A stretch of DNA of 58,146 nucleotides, from assembly GCA_913049685.1 (NCBI GenBank), contig CAJWZD010000011.1, positions 1 to 58,146 of the forward strand. Direction: 5' to 3'. Source of the stretch: an uncultured Fidelibacterota bacterium. GTDB taxonomy: Bacteria > Fidelibacterota > Marinisomatia > Marinisomatales > TCS55. Both the position numbers and the translations under genes were made by a program. The stretch's first letter is position 1; every line of letters starts with the position of its first letter. Under the pieces are notes generated by a model that did no database searches, was not told the origin of the DNA, and saw nothing but the letters and a program-made list of their open reading frames with translations. Below are positions 7,811 to 15,774 of this stretch, piece after piece.

Positions 7811-8542
7811 ATGAAGAGACTTTTATCATATATTATCATCATTTTTTTTGCACTTCAAAGTCAAGAATTATATTCTCAATCCATCAATATTAATCGTCTC
7901 GAATTAGGAGACGGAATATTTTCTTCAGGTAAATATCTAATTGACCGTGAATATGGATTACATTCACTTGATTTTGATGAAACGCAAACTGATACTATAT
8001 TTATTGCTGTACACGGATTTCGATCTCAAGGATATGAATGGGTATATGCGTTAAAAAAAATGGCCGCTTCAAATAATAAAACATTTTTTTATCGATGGGA
8101 TTGGGATGAGTGTCCTGATGTTGCAAGCTTAGTTTTGTACAAAGAAATTCAAAAACTATTAATTTCAAAACCAGAGATTAATCATATCAATATTTTTGGC
8201 CACAGCTACGGCGGAAATATTGTGACCGGTTTAATGACGAAACCAGACCTTGGTTCGATTGAAATAAATTCTGTTGCGGGTGCATTAACTCCAATGGAAA
8301 GACATGTGAAGCGTTGCCCAGACTTTATTGGGTTTGATGATATGAAATCGCTTTATGATCATTATCAATGGAGAACTGTTAAAGATCAAGATGGAGCTTT
8401 CAGGGATATGGCCTATGACCCTCAAGTTGTAAATATTCAGGGAAGCACAGTGATTAATCTTCCTCCAGCTTTTAAAAATGGAAAAAGACTAGGTCATAAT
8501 TGGTCTTTGAAATGGGTGCTTGATCAGTACTTTAGGAAATAA
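7811..8542 (+). CDS. Secreted alpha/beta hydrolase
   Basis: This is a serine hydrolase of 243 aa with an N-terminal signal peptide (MKRLLSYIIIIFFALQS, cleavage near LYSQS). FIAVHGF forms the oxyanion region, GHSYGG carries the nucleophile (Ser132), and a late histidine (LGHNW) could complete the triad. I chose ATG 7811 because it begins a proper signal peptide; the in-frame upstream extension to 7703 reads through the terminator-like hairpin. Substrate unknown: lipase-like or peptidase-like activity are both possible. The stop shares a base with the next ATG (TAATG), so the two genes are coupled. Confidence 0.75.
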   Translation: MKRLLSYIIIIFFALQSQELYSQSININRLELGDGIFSSGKYLIDREYGLHSLDFDETQTDTIFIAVHGFRSQGYEWVYALKKMAASNNKTFFYRWDWDECPDVASLVLYKEIQKLLISKPEINHINIFGHSYGGNIVTGLMTKPDLGSIEINSVAGALTPMERHVKRCPDFIGFDDMKSLYDHYQWRTVKDQDGAFRDMAYDPQVVNIQGSTVINLPPAFKNGKRLGHNWSLKWVLDQYFRK

Positions 8543-9027
8543 TGATGGCATTAACTTTTAAAGAACGATTTATGCATAATCTATATCTTTGGTATTTTGG
8601 TTTAACTAAAGTGCGAATGATTCTTTTTTGTCGGCCAAAAATTGTTGATATCTCAGATGAAAAAGTCGTTATCTATATACCGCTAAATAGACAAACTAGG
8701 AATCATGTAAAGTCGATGTATATAGGAACAATGACAGTTGGTGCAGATTTAGTTACGGGACTCACTGCTATGCTAAGCATTCGTAGGTCCAAACGCAAAA
8801 TTGTCCTCATATTTAAAGATTTAAATTCTACGTTTTTAAAAAGAGCGGAAGGAGACACATATTTCACATGCAATCATGTTAAAGATATTGACTCAGCTGT
8901 TCGCAAAGTGATTTCTAGCAAAGAGCGTGTAAATTTAAATGTTCCTGTAACAGCAACTGTTCCTGATAAGTTTGGAGAGGAGCTCGTTGCAGAATTCACG
9001 ATAACCTTATCGATGAAAGAATATTGA
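8542..9027 (+). CDS. DUF4442 hotdog-fold protein, possible acyl-CoA thioesterase
   Basis: This 161-aa protein resembles DUF4442, a branch of the hotdog thioesterase superfamily. Features are the GLTKVRMILF N-terminal region, an IPLNRQTRNHVKSMYIGTM segment in the position of the active-site helix, and ADLVTGL, followed by beta strands (VNLNVPVTATV, LVAEFTITLS). Such proteins typically hydrolyse or bind acyl-CoA in the cytoplasm; the substrate is not predictable. Start is ATG 8542 or ATG 8545; the first overlaps the stop of the hydrolase gene and favours coupling. Confidence 0.6.
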   Translation: MMALTFKERFMHNLYLWYFGLTKVRMILFCRPKIVDISDEKVVIYIPLNRQTRNHVKSMYIGTMTVGADLVTGLTAMLSIRRSKRKIVLIFKDLNSTFLKRAEGDTYFTCNHVKDIDSAVRKVISSKERVNLNVPVTATVPDKFGEELVAEFTITLSMKEY

Positions 9028-9037
9028 ATACACTGTT

Positions 9038-9877
9038 TTGAAATCTGCAACTTCAGCAAATATTATTTTAATTATTGCAGCATTGATGTGGAGCGTTGGT
9101 GGCTTATTTATTAAACTCGTAGATCTTAGTCCTGTCGCAATCACTGGAACGCGAAGTATTGCAGCAGCGTTAGTTTTTCTAATCTATCTAAAAAAACCTC
9201 AGCTATATTTGAATCGCTACTTTATCATAGGGGTTATATCGTACGCAGCGATGATGCTTTTATATGTTTTTTCGATTCGACTCACTACCGCTGCAAATGC
9301 AATATTCCTTGAATTTACTGCTCCCATCTATGTTGTCATACTGGGTTACTACATACTTAATGAAAGAATTACGATCTTTGACATTTTATCAATGTTTGTG
9401 ATTTTTTCGGGAATGACATTATTTTTCATTGATGAGCTTTCTTTTTATGGTTTTTGGGGAAATATTATGGCAGCAGTGGCTGGCGTATGTTTGGGTGTCG
9501 TAACCATAATGATTCGCAAAGAAAAAGAGTCTGCGTTTCAAATTGTTCTTATGGGAAATATTTTAACCGCACTCGTTTGCATTCCTTTTATGTTTGCAGG
9601 TCTTCAGGAAACTGCATCTACTGATTGGTTCATTATTTTTGTTTTAGGGATTGTCCAGTTAGGCATTCCGTATATTTTGTATACTAAGGCATTGCGTCAG
9701 GTACAAGCTTTGGATGCAATACTTGTCAGTATGATCGAACCTATATTAAATCCATTTTGGGTGTATATTTTTGTTGGTGAAAAAATGGGCGAATGGGCGC
9801 TAGTTGGAGGGGTATTAGTTTTATCAGGTTCTATTGGAAGAGCAATTATTAAAATAAGGTTAAGGCAAACAGAATGA
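9038..9877 (+). CDS. EamA-family DMT transporter
   Basis: This 279-aa inner-membrane protein has about ten hydrophobic helices in two EamA halves. The first has IAALMWSVGGLFIKL and ITGTRSIAAALVFL, with an ANAIFLEFTAPIYVVILGYYILNERI motif. The second ends GEKMGEWALVGGVLVLSGSIG. The EamA/DMT superfamily exports or imports small metabolites such as amino acids and nucleotides; the substrate here is unknown. The start is TTG 9038, with no better in-frame ATG before the first helix. The stop overlaps the ATG of the cold-shock-like gene. Confidence 0.85.
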   Translation: MKSATSANIILIIAALMWSVGGLFIKLVDLSPVAITGTRSIAAALVFLIYLKKPQLYLNRYFIIGVISYAAMMLLYVFSIRLTTAANAIFLEFTAPIYVVILGYYILNERITIFDILSMFVIFSGMTLFFIDELSFYGFWGNIMAAVAGVCLGVVTIMIRKEKESAFQIVLMGNILTALVCIPFMFAGLQETASTDWFIIFVLGIVQLGIPYILYTKALRQVQALDAILVSMIEPILNPFWVYIFVGEKMGEWALVGGVLVLSGSIGRAIIKIRLRQTE

Positions 9878-10074
9878 ATGGTATCGTAAAAGAATACAAC
9901 AAGCAAAAAGGTTTTGGGTTTATTTCAGGTGATGATGGTGAAGATTACTTTGTTCATGTATATGGTCTTGGACCCAAACTAAAGCAATCCGGTTTACGTT
10001 CAGGTCAACGCGTCGTGTTCGATATTGATTTTGACGTGAAGGGCGATAAGGCTATAAATGTTCGTCCCTCCTAG
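9874..10074 (+). CDS. Cold-shock domain protein
   Basis: This is a 66-aa single-domain nucleic-acid-binding protein of the CspA type. The RNP1-like motif KGFGFI (residues 13-18) and RNP2-like DYFVHV (residues 25-30) form the beta-barrel binding face. The family melts secondary structure in single-stranded RNA. It differs from classical CspA in the second half (KLKQSGLRSGQRVVFDIDFD). ATG 9874 overlaps the transporter stop by 4 bases. It ends 9 bases before a convergent minus-strand gene. Confidence 0.85.
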   Translation: MNGIVKEYNKQKGFGFISGDDGEDYFVHVYGLGPKLKQSGLRSGQRVVFDIDFDVKGDKAINVRPS

Positions 10075-10082
10075 CTAAACAA

Positions 10083-10694
10083 TTATCCAATAAATTTGTT
10101 AATATGAACTCTGGAGTTAACCGGAATTTTGTGTCCTGCATCAAAGGATTTTAGTGCAACTTCATACCCAAGCTCCTTTAATATCTCAAAGGATTTTTCA
10201 CTTTCATTGATTGCGACCGTTTTATCTTTGGTTCCATGCATGATAAGAACCTTTGTCATTAAGCTTTTAGGATTCATTTCAGCTTTTAACTGATCCTTGA
10301 ATTTTATAAACCCAGCTATAGGGATTATTCCACCAATAGAAAATGGCATCCTAACTGCATACTCCATTGCAAGACAGGCTCCCTGAGAAAAGCCGATAAC
10401 GTATATATTTTCAGCTGCAAAGCCGCTTATAATTATCTCGCTGACTAAATTCTTTAACCCGTTCATAGTTTTACTATATCTCCATCCATCTAGATCATTT
10501 CCACCGAACCACGAATTTCCTTTCTTTTTTTCAGCCTTATATGGCCCACGCGGAAAGAACCATTTTACATCTTTGATCTTGAGCATTTTAGCTACCGGTT
10601 CAAAAACAAACTCATCGCCAGTCCAACCATGAAGCGCAATGATAGCTTTAGATGGATTATCGTAGTTGCTATAATCGTGTCTAATTAAATTCAA
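10083..10694 (-). CDS. Phospholipase/carboxylesterase-family alpha/beta hydrolase
   Basis: This is a 203-aa cytoplasmic hydrolase without a signal peptide. The catalytic triad is visible: Ser103 in GFSQGA, Asp in HGTKDKTV, and His in DAGHKIP. ALHGWTGDEF provides the oxyanion region and PRGPY lies near the substrate pocket. This order matches the phospholipase/carboxylesterase family (COG0400), which cleaves ester or thioester bonds in small acyl substrates. It is read after the 102-aa gene on the minus strand, 8 bases apart, and is convergent with the cold-shock gene. Confidence 0.85.
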   Translation of the reverse strand: MNLIRHDYSNYDNPSKAIIALHGWTGDEFVFEPVAKMLKIKDVKWFFPRGPYKAEKKKGNSWFGGNDLDGWRYSKTMNGLKNLVSEIIISGFAAENIYVIGFSQGACLAMEYAVRMPFSIGGIIPIAGFIKFKDQLKAEMNPKSLMTKVLIMHGTKDKTVAINESEKSFEILKELGYEVALKSFDAGHKIPVNSRVHINKFIG

Positions 10695-10702
10695 ATTCAG
10701 AC

Positions 10703-11011
10703 TTATTTAAAATTAGCATCTGCAGTAAGCACCCAATTAGCGTTTCCAGGAGTTCTGCTTGGTTCAAGCCTATAGAGTTGAGCTGTTGCTGTGTCAAGCA
10801 TATAATGCCAATGTGTCCGTTCGATTTGGAATGATTGAAGTTGGAACCGACCCGCTGCTTTATCTTTATCCAGCTGATCTTTTACATAAGTATCCAATTG
10901 ACCCATTATTGTATTTAAACTGTCATCTTTTGTTTGTTGAGCGCCAACAAACAAAAAAAGTGCAATGGTAATCGATAAGCCAGTGATTATACCTTTAATA
11001 TACTCTTTCAT
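10703..11011 (-). CDS. Membrane-anchored hypothetical protein
   Basis: This 102-aa protein has one N-terminal hydrophobic helix (GIITGLSITIALFLFVGAQQ), which may be an uncleaved anchor or signal peptide. A short amphipathic helix (LNTIMGQLDTYVKDQLDKD) and a compact C-terminal region with QIERTHWHYMLDTATAQLYRLEP follow. The pattern of a helix plus a small beta domain is seen in many uncharacterised FCB-group proteins. I do not recognise a named family. It sits between an MBL hydrolase and an esterase on the same strand. Confidence 0.55.
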   Translation of the reverse strand: MKEYIKGIITGLSITIALFLFVGAQQTKDDSLNTIMGQLDTYVKDQLDKDKAAGRFQLQSFQIERTHWHYMLDTATAQLYRLEPSRTPGNANWVLTADANFK

Positions 11012-11026
11012 TATTACTCCTTTACT

Positions 11027-11692
11027 TTATTTAGCACCTTTTTGTCTAATTTTTTCATACTCTTTCATTTTAAGTACAAAGTCATCCTCATCTTCGGCTT
11101 GAAGTAGAGGGCTAATCTTAATATTCTCTTTAATTGTTATACTTGATCTTGGGCCATAATCATGACCCGGATATATGGTAATTTTGTCTGGTAGGGTAAG
11201 TATTTTATTGTACACCGATTTATATAAATCTCTTGTGTCGCTTTTTTTGTCAATTGTCCTGCCTGTTCTTCCAACGAATAATGTGTCACCTGTAAATAGC
11301 ACATCATCTAATAGATAGCATATTGAATCTGGATAATGACCGGGCGTATGAATGATTTCTAGATTAAGCTGACCAACAGAAACAATGTCCCCGTTGTTAA
11401 CTGGTTTGACATAGTTACACTTTATCTTGTCCTGTGAATCCTTGAAAACTATTGTTACTAGATTTGGAAACGCATCAACATATTCATCGATAAAGGCGCA
11501 GTGATCCCGATGTGTATGCGTAATGAAAAGGGTAATCAGTCCTCTACGATTGACAAATGAAGAGATTTTTTTTAACGGAACAGATGCATCCACCAGAAAC
11601 TGATTACTTGTGCGCATGCACGTAACTAGATATGTTAAATTTTTATCGAATCCCCCAGTAAAAGATCGAATTGAATAATCGGAATAGCTCAT
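11027..11692 (-). CDS. MBL-fold metallo-hydrolase, glyoxalase II-like
   Basis: This 221-aa metallo-beta-lactamase-fold enzyme has the metal-binding signature THTHRDH (HxHxDH), then HTPGHYPDS and the bridging aspartate in FTGDTLFVGRTGR. The last histidine is in YPGHDYG. This set matches glyoxalase II and persulfide-dioxygenase-type hydrolases, which act on glutathione or other thioesters in the cytoplasm. The FTGDTLFVGRTGR motif is shared by both, so I cannot choose between them. It heads a short minus-strand run of three genes. Confidence 0.85.
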   Translation of the reverse strand: MSYSDYSIRSFTGGFDKNLTYLVTCMRTSNQFLVDASVPLKKISSFVNRRGLITLFITHTHRDHCAFIDEYVDAFPNLVTIVFKDSQDKIKCNYVKPVNNGDIVSVGQLNLEIIHTPGHYPDSICYLLDDVLFTGDTLFVGRTGRTIDKKSDTRDLYKSVYNKILTLPDKITIYPGHDYGPRSSITIKENIKISPLLQAEDEDDFVLKMKEYEKIRQKGAK

Positions 11693-11777
11693 AAGTAAAA
11701 GAATTTAATTATCTTTTAAGAACAAATTTAAGTCTGTTATATTTATTATTGTATTTTTACTATTTTAGGGAGTGCTT

Positions 11778-11996
11778 ATGGAAACAAAACAATTAGCGGT
11801 CTATTTAATTATTGCTGGAGCAGTAATCTTAGCATTGAAATTTATTACTGAAATAATCAGTTTTATATTGAGTGACTTTTTTCTTGGGCTTGGCGCAATT
11901 TTAGTGGTTGGAGGTGCAGCTATGCTTGCATTGAAGTTTTTTAAAGAAAATCGTGATGATGCTGATGACGAGCCTTTTAGAGGAATTAAACAGTGA
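11778..11996 (+). CDS. Small two-helix membrane protein
   Basis: This is a 72-aa protein with two hydrophobic helices (about residues 5-25 and 33-55, the second rich in Gly and Ala) and a charged tail containing DDADDEPFRG. I chose ATG 11778 because AGGGAG ends 6 bases before it; a GTG at 11772 is possible. Its stop overlaps the GTG of the YbjQ-like gene (GTGA), implying coupling. Function unknown; the pairing with a YbjQ-like protein suggests a shared role. Confidence 0.6.
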   Translation: METKQLAVYLIIAGAVILALKFITEIISFILSDFFLGLGAILVVGGAAMLALKFFKENRDDADDEPFRGIKQ

Positions 11997-12310
11997 TTAT
12001 TACAACTACTGAAAATGTGTCAGGTAATGAAATTGATAAACATCTAGGAACCGTGATTGGAAATACCATTAGGGCAAGACATGTTGGGAAAGATATTCAA
12101 GCTATGTTTAGAACGATCATGGGTGGAGAGATTAAAGAATATACATCAATGATGGCTGAATCTAGAGAGCAGGCTTTAATGAGAATGAAAGATAGAGCAA
12201 ATGAGCTGGGTGCAGATGCAGTTGTTGGTGTCCGGTTTCAAACATCAATGATATTATCTGGAACCGCAGAACTATTGGTGTATGGGACTGCTGTAAAATT
12301 CAAAAAATAA
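11993..12310 (+). CDS. YbjQ/UPF0145 family protein
   Basis: This 105-aa protein matches the YbjQ (DUF74) family, a small pentameric fold sometimes annotated as heavy-metal-binding. Typical features are an N-terminal TTTENVSGNEI strand, a central GGEIKEYT, a helix with EQALMRMKDRANELGADAV, and the final strand AELLVYGTAV. The function of the family is not established. It starts at GTG 11993, overlapping the upstream membrane protein stop. The next gene begins 3 bases after its stop. Confidence 0.8.
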   Translation: MIITTTENVSGNEIDKHLGTVIGNTIRARHVGKDIQAMFRTIMGGEIKEYTSMMAESREQALMRMKDRANELGADAVVGVRFQTSMILSGTAELLVYGTAVKFKK

Positions 12311-12313
12311 GAC

Positions 12314-12913
12314 GTGAATTATAAACACTTATATCATGTTGCTTTAATTTTTTTCGTTTTCTCTTGTGAAGATTCTAAGTCAAATATTTCAGCTCTTGAA
12401 GAATCCCAAGAAAAATGGAATTCACACAATCTAAAATCCTACCGAATGAACCTGAATATCGTTTGTTATTGTATACCAACTCCAGACATAGATATCCGCG
12501 TTGATGATGGGAAAATATCTCTTATCAACGCTAATGGTAGTTCATATGCAAATCCAGATCTAGATAGTACATTTTGGCATGCAAAAACAGTTGATGAATT
12601 GTTTAGCTTTATAGATGAAAAATTATTGGAAAACCCCTATAAAAAAACATTGAAATTCAACTCAAAATATGGTTATCCAGAGGAAATATTTTTTGACATT
12701 GATGAAATGATTGCTGATGAAGAGATAGGATATTTTGTTCATTCATTTAGTCAAATTAATGAAGGCTGTATTGATAGCTCTAAGATTTCAAATAATCCAT
12801 GTATTGAAGTCTACGATCCGGTGTGTGGCTGTGATGCGGTAACATATTCAAATAGTTGTAAAGCGTCTGTTGCGGGTGTGAACTCATATACTCAAGGTGT
12901 TTGTAGTAATTAA
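12314..12913 (+). CDS. Lipoprotein with DUF6174-like and Kazal-type inhibitor domains
   Basis: This 199-aa protein has a lipoprotein signal (hydrophobic stretch then FSC, Cys18 likely lipidated). Residues 30-150 resemble DUF6174: a WNSHNLKSYRM opening, VDDGKIS, and KYGYPEEIFFD. Residues 155-197 form a Kazal-type serine protease inhibitor domain with six cysteines, including the NPC, PVCGCD and NSC motifs and a final GVC. The combination suggests a surface-exposed protein that may block host or competitor proteases. The domain assignment is strong by cysteine spacing; the biological role is inference. GTG 12314 is the start. Confidence 0.8.
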   Translation: MNYKHLYHVALIFFVFSCEDSKSNISALEESQEKWNSHNLKSYRMNLNIVCYCIPTPDIDIRVDDGKISLINANGSSYANPDLDSTFWHAKTVDELFSFIDEKLLENPYKKTLKFNSKYGYPEEIFFDIDEMIADEEIGYFVHSFSQINEGCIDSSKISNNPCIEVYDPVCGCDAVTYSNSCKASVAGVNSYTQGVCSN

Positions 12914-12949
12914 AACTAAATCAAAAAATATGCGGGGAATCAGCATTTC

Positions 12950-13873
12950 ATGAAAATTAAATTCATTCTTACTATAGTTTTTGCATCAATAATTATGTCG
13001 TGCCAAGATGAAGATACCACGTCCAATGAAAATGATAAAGTCAGTGGAGAAAAATCTGGAGATTTCACATCAGTAAGTGGTTTTTATACAGACACGCTTA
13101 CACACGAAGAAGAAATTAGAACCTACTTGACATATATCCCTGAAATTTATATCTCATCAAAACTTCCAGCTCCTCTCTTATTCAATTTTCATGGTGGAAC
13201 TGGATCTGCAAGTGGTCAGGTATACATTGCTGACTTTAGGCCAATCGCTGATACAGCTAATTTTATTTTAGTATATCCACAAGGAACTTTCGGAAGTACA
13301 TGGAATAGCTCATTGCCAACAAACCCTCTAACCAAGATGTTTGTAGACGATTTTGGGTTTGTAGATGCTATGATAGAAAGAATAAATAATGATTATATCT
13401 ATGGAGTTGATACATCCCGAGTGTATGCAACTGGTTTTTCAAATGGCGCTGATATTTCTTTAGCGTTAGCATGCGTGCGGAGCGAAAAAATTGCAGCAGT
13501 TGCTTCGGTATCAGGGTTGCTTGATAGGCACACCGCTGAAAATTCAAATCCAAGCGCTGTAGCAATAATGAGCATTCATGGAACCAATGATTATTCCAGG
13601 CCATATGAATATGGTTTAAATGGCTATTACTTTGATATCGATGAATTGAATACTTACTGGTCCACTAAAAATAATTTTGCAGGTCTAGCAGTTGTAGAAA
13701 CATATAACGCAGGCAGTCAAACAATTGAATTCAAGCGATACGGCCCCATGGTTGAACATTACAAGGTTGTAGGTGGAGATCATGTATGGCTAAATATTTC
13801 CCGAAATGGTTTATCAACAAATCATATAATATGGAATTTTCTATCACGATTTGATATTAATGGTTTGAGGTAG
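12950..13873 (+). CDS. LpqC-like esterase lipoprotein (PHB depolymerase/feruloyl esterase family)
   Basis: This is a 307-aa secreted or lipid-anchored serine esterase. The signal ends IIMSC, so Cys18 is the likely lipidation site. The catalytic triad is visible: Ser164 in GFSNGA, Asp in HGTNDYS, and His in GGDHVW. LFNFHGGTG forms the oxyanion loop. This set matches the LpqC/poly(3-hydroxybutyrate) depolymerase-like and feruloyl esterase family, acting on polymeric esters outside the cell. The exact substrate cannot be read. The gene ends just before a strong bidirectional terminator. Confidence 0.85.
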   Translation: MKIKFILTIVFASIIMSCQDEDTTSNENDKVSGEKSGDFTSVSGFYTDTLTHEEEIRTYLTYIPEIYISSKLPAPLLFNFHGGTGSASGQVYIADFRPIADTANFILVYPQGTFGSTWNSSLPTNPLTKMFVDDFGFVDAMIERINNDYIYGVDTSRVYATGFSNGADISLALACVRSEKIAAVASVSGLLDRHTAENSNPSAVAIMSIHGTNDYSRPYEYGLNGYYFDIDELNTYWSTKNNFAGLAVVETYNAGSQTIEFKRYGPMVEHYKVVGGDHVWLNISRNGLSTNHIIWNFLSRFDINGLR

Positions 13874-13882
13874 TTTTATAAT

Positions 13883-13911
13883 AAAACCCTCCAAAAGGAG
13901 GGTTTTACTTT
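13883..13911 (+). terminator. Bidirectional terminator between esterase and tRNA-Arg
   Basis: A perfect 10-bp stem AAAACCCTCC / GGAGGGTTTT (13883-13892, 13897-13906) has an AAAA loop and is followed by ACTTTTT. The reverse strand also ends in a T-rich tract, so one hairpin serves the esterase gene on the plus strand and the tRNA gene on the minus strand. Confidence 0.9.
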
Positions 13912-13914
13912 TTG

Positions 13915-13988
<74 letters not shown>

Positions 13989-14090
13989 ATATGGTTTAAA
14001 AAATTTAGTGCCTAACTTAAGCCTTGCAGATATCATAGAATAAGCAAAAAACGTCTTTTTTTTCTCGTCGGTCTCTCGAGGATTAATTTC

Positions 14091-14120
14091 TTGCATTTTA
14101 CACACTAAAAACCGTACAAT
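14091..14120 (+). promoter_or_regulatory. Putative sigma-70-type promoter of the repeat-protein gene
   Basis: TTGCAT (14091-14096) and TACAAT (14115-14120) are separated by 18 bases, about 55 bases before the ATG of the two-repeat protein. The gene is isolated by terminators on both sides and needs its own promoter. The sigma factor type of this organism is not known, so the call is tentative. Confidence 0.4.
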
Positions 14121-14160
14121 ATGTGTATAATTGTAACATTCAGTAAATAATAACCCACTA

Positions 14161-14168
14161 AAGGAGGT
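14161..14168 (+). promoter_or_regulatory. Strong Shine-Dalgarno site
   Basis: AAGGAGGT, a near-perfect complement of the 16S rRNA 3' end, sits 6 bases before ATG 14175. Most genes of this window have weaker sites, so this suggests high translation of the small repeat protein. Confidence 0.7.
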
Positions 14169-14174
14169 CACATT

Positions 14175-14405
14175 ATGGCTGAAGTTGTAGCAAAAACAGG
14201 AGTCCAAAAAGAGTCTGGATATTTATACTATCTTGATAAGAATGGTAACGTATCCCGTTCACAGATGGCTCGTGCAGGTAAAGGTGGCGGAAATGCAGAA
14301 AAAGTAGCAGATGCTGGCGTAACACGTGAAGCAGGCTATCTTTACTTCATTGATAAGAATGGTGACGTTGCTCGCTCTCCAATGGCGAGAGGACGCAAGA
14401 AATAA
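14175..14405 (+). CDS. Small basic protein of two 28-residue repeats
   Basis: This is a 76-aa protein made almost entirely of two copies of one unit, residues 9-36 and 48-75, identical at 18 of 28 positions by my count. Each copy reads GV-x-x-E-x-GYLY followed by DKNG, V, RS and MAR. The conserved DKNG turn and aromatic-hydrophobic strand suggest a small beta hairpin; the MAR...K end is basic and could bind nucleic acid. No function is known to me. It has its own strong SD, likely promoter and strong terminator, so it is probably an abundant single-gene product. Codon use seems more GC-rich than in its neighbours. Confidence 0.8.
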   Translation: MAEVVAKTGVQKESGYLYYLDKNGNVSRSQMARAGKGGGNAEKVADAGVTREAGYLYFIDKNGDVARSPMARGRKK

Positions 14406-14423
14406 ATCATTCAAATCCTCGAC

Positions 14424-14456
14424 AAAAAGCCTCCGCTTAACGTGGAGGCTTTTTTG
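14424..14456 (+). terminator. Strong terminator after the repeat-protein gene
   Basis: AAAAAGCCTCC (14424-14434) pairs with GGAGGCTTTTT (14444-14454); the stem extends inward by a wobble and a C-G pair to a small loop. A T-rich tract follows. It isolates the repeat-protein gene from the cytochrome operon. Confidence 0.9.
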
Positions 14457-14610
14457 TTTGTATACGAATTTTATAAAAAATATCATTTTATTAAAAAAAA
14501 TGTTTTGTATTTCTTTCCATCCTTTGATTGTTAAATTAGGGATGTATTCTTCCCATTAAAAAAAGGAAAGAGATATAAAAACAAAGGTTTATCCCTAGTT
14601 CTTAATTAAC

Positions 14611-14967
14611 GTGAAGAAAAGTTTAGTGATAAAAAAATTAACCATTGTTTTCTTGTTGGTAGCTGTAGCGTTTGGTCAAAAATCTGATTTAAAGAACGTT
14701 AAAGTGCTACCATTCAAGGAAAAGCGGGAATTGGTTAGCTATATGAAGACTATCACAAAAGAACTTGGAGTAAAGTGTAGTTTTTGCCACATACCAAATG
14801 ATTACACAAGTGATAAAAAAGCCAATAAAATTGTTGCGCGCGAAATGATTAAAATGACGCAAAACGCCAACAGTGTAATGGCTAATTTAAATTTTAAGGA
14901 AGTGTCTTGTTGGACTTGCCATCGTGGAAATAAAATTCCTGAGCGAAGTCCTTTTAAGATGAGCTAG
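14611..14967 (+). CDS. Dihaem c-type cytochrome, reaction-centre cytochrome-like
   Basis: This is a 118-aa exported electron-transfer protein. A signal peptide (hydrophobic LTIVFLLVAVAFG) precedes two haem-attachment motifs, CSFCH (Cys56-His60) and CWTCH (Cys100-His104). The framing LGVKCSFCH and KEVSCWTCHRG resembles the short cytochromes related to the photosynthetic reaction centre cytochrome subunit that occur in many non-phototrophs. A methionine-rich helix (AREMIKMTQNANSVM) between the motifs may supply axial ligands. No photosynthesis genes are present. GTG 14611 is the start; a lipoprotein gene follows 4 bases after its stop. Confidence 0.85.
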   Translation: MKKSLVIKKLTIVFLLVAVAFGQKSDLKNVKVLPFKEKRELVSYMKTITKELGVKCSFCHIPNDYTSDKKANKIVAREMIKMTQNANSVMANLNFKEVSCWTCHRGNKIPERSPFKMS

Positions 14968-14971
14968 TATT

Positions 14972-15760
14972 GTGAAACGTTTATTGTTTATTGCTCTACC
15001 ATCCTTAGTTTTGCTATTAATTAGTTGCTCATCAAATCCCAGGACATTATTTCAGCGCAATAAAATTCCAGAACCAAAACCTGCGCCTCAGAAAAAAACA
15101 GTAACACCAAAGCCTGAAGAGGTTCAAAAAAAACTATCAACACGAAGAGCCCCAGTCAAAAGACCTAAACCTCTTGTTCAAAATCTACCCGAAGGCTGGA
15201 CCGTTGATAGGCATCCTGTCGCAAAATGGGGGATGTCTCTTCCAACGGTTATGTCAAATGTTTTAGATTCTGCTCAATCTGTTGAATATTGGGAAGAAGT
15301 TATCGATCTACCAACGGGCTACAAAGTTCCATTAAAAAGAGCGAAAGTATATTTTCAGATTATTACTCGCCTTACGATAGAAAGAGTTGAGCTTCACTTT
15401 ATGAATATCAATAGTATATACAGCCCTACAAATCATGAACCATCTCACTATATAATGAATTCCTTAGTTCGCGCTGTTGAGCTCAAGCCAACCGGTTTTC
15501 CTCAACTTACTTCTGATGATATTATTAAATATAAGTTCTTAATGAATTATGGAACTCCTAAGGAATTTTCTGACGGATTTCATCATTATGAAAATAAAAA
15601 AACCATTATGAAGGTCAGAGATCTTGATTCGCGTAATGTTCAAATTCAAATGAACAGCCCCGAGGTAGATAAAAAATTATTAATCGCAATTGATGATATG
15701 TATTCTATTGAGGGAATTGAATATCAGAAAAAGCTTTTATTAAGATCAATCGATTTTTAA
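14972..15760 (+). CDS. Hypothetical lipoprotein with proline-rich linker
   Basis: This 262-aa protein starts at GTG 14972 and has a lipoprotein signal ending LLLISC. A linker rich in Pro, Lys and Arg (residues 27-70, with PKPAPQKK and KRPKP) would span the periplasm or peptidoglycan. A compact domain follows from about residue 75, with alternating strands and helices. I do not recognise the domain. It lies between a dihaem cytochrome and an Omp85-type outer-membrane protein, which suggests an envelope role. Confidence 0.55.
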   Translation: MKRLLFIALPSLVLLLISCSSNPRTLFQRNKIPEPKPAPQKKTVTPKPEEVQKKLSTRRAPVKRPKPLVQNLPEGWTVDRHPVAKWGMSLPTVMSNVLDSAQSVEYWEEVIDLPTGYKVPLKRAKVYFQIITRLTIERVELHFMNINSIYSPTNHEPSHYIMNSLVRAVELKPTGFPQLTSDDIIKYKFLMNYGTPKEFSDGFHHYENKKTIMKVRDLDSRNVQIQMNSPEVDKKLLIAIDDMYSIEGIEYQKKLLLRSIDF

Positions 15761-15774
15761 TCTCTGCTTAAAAT

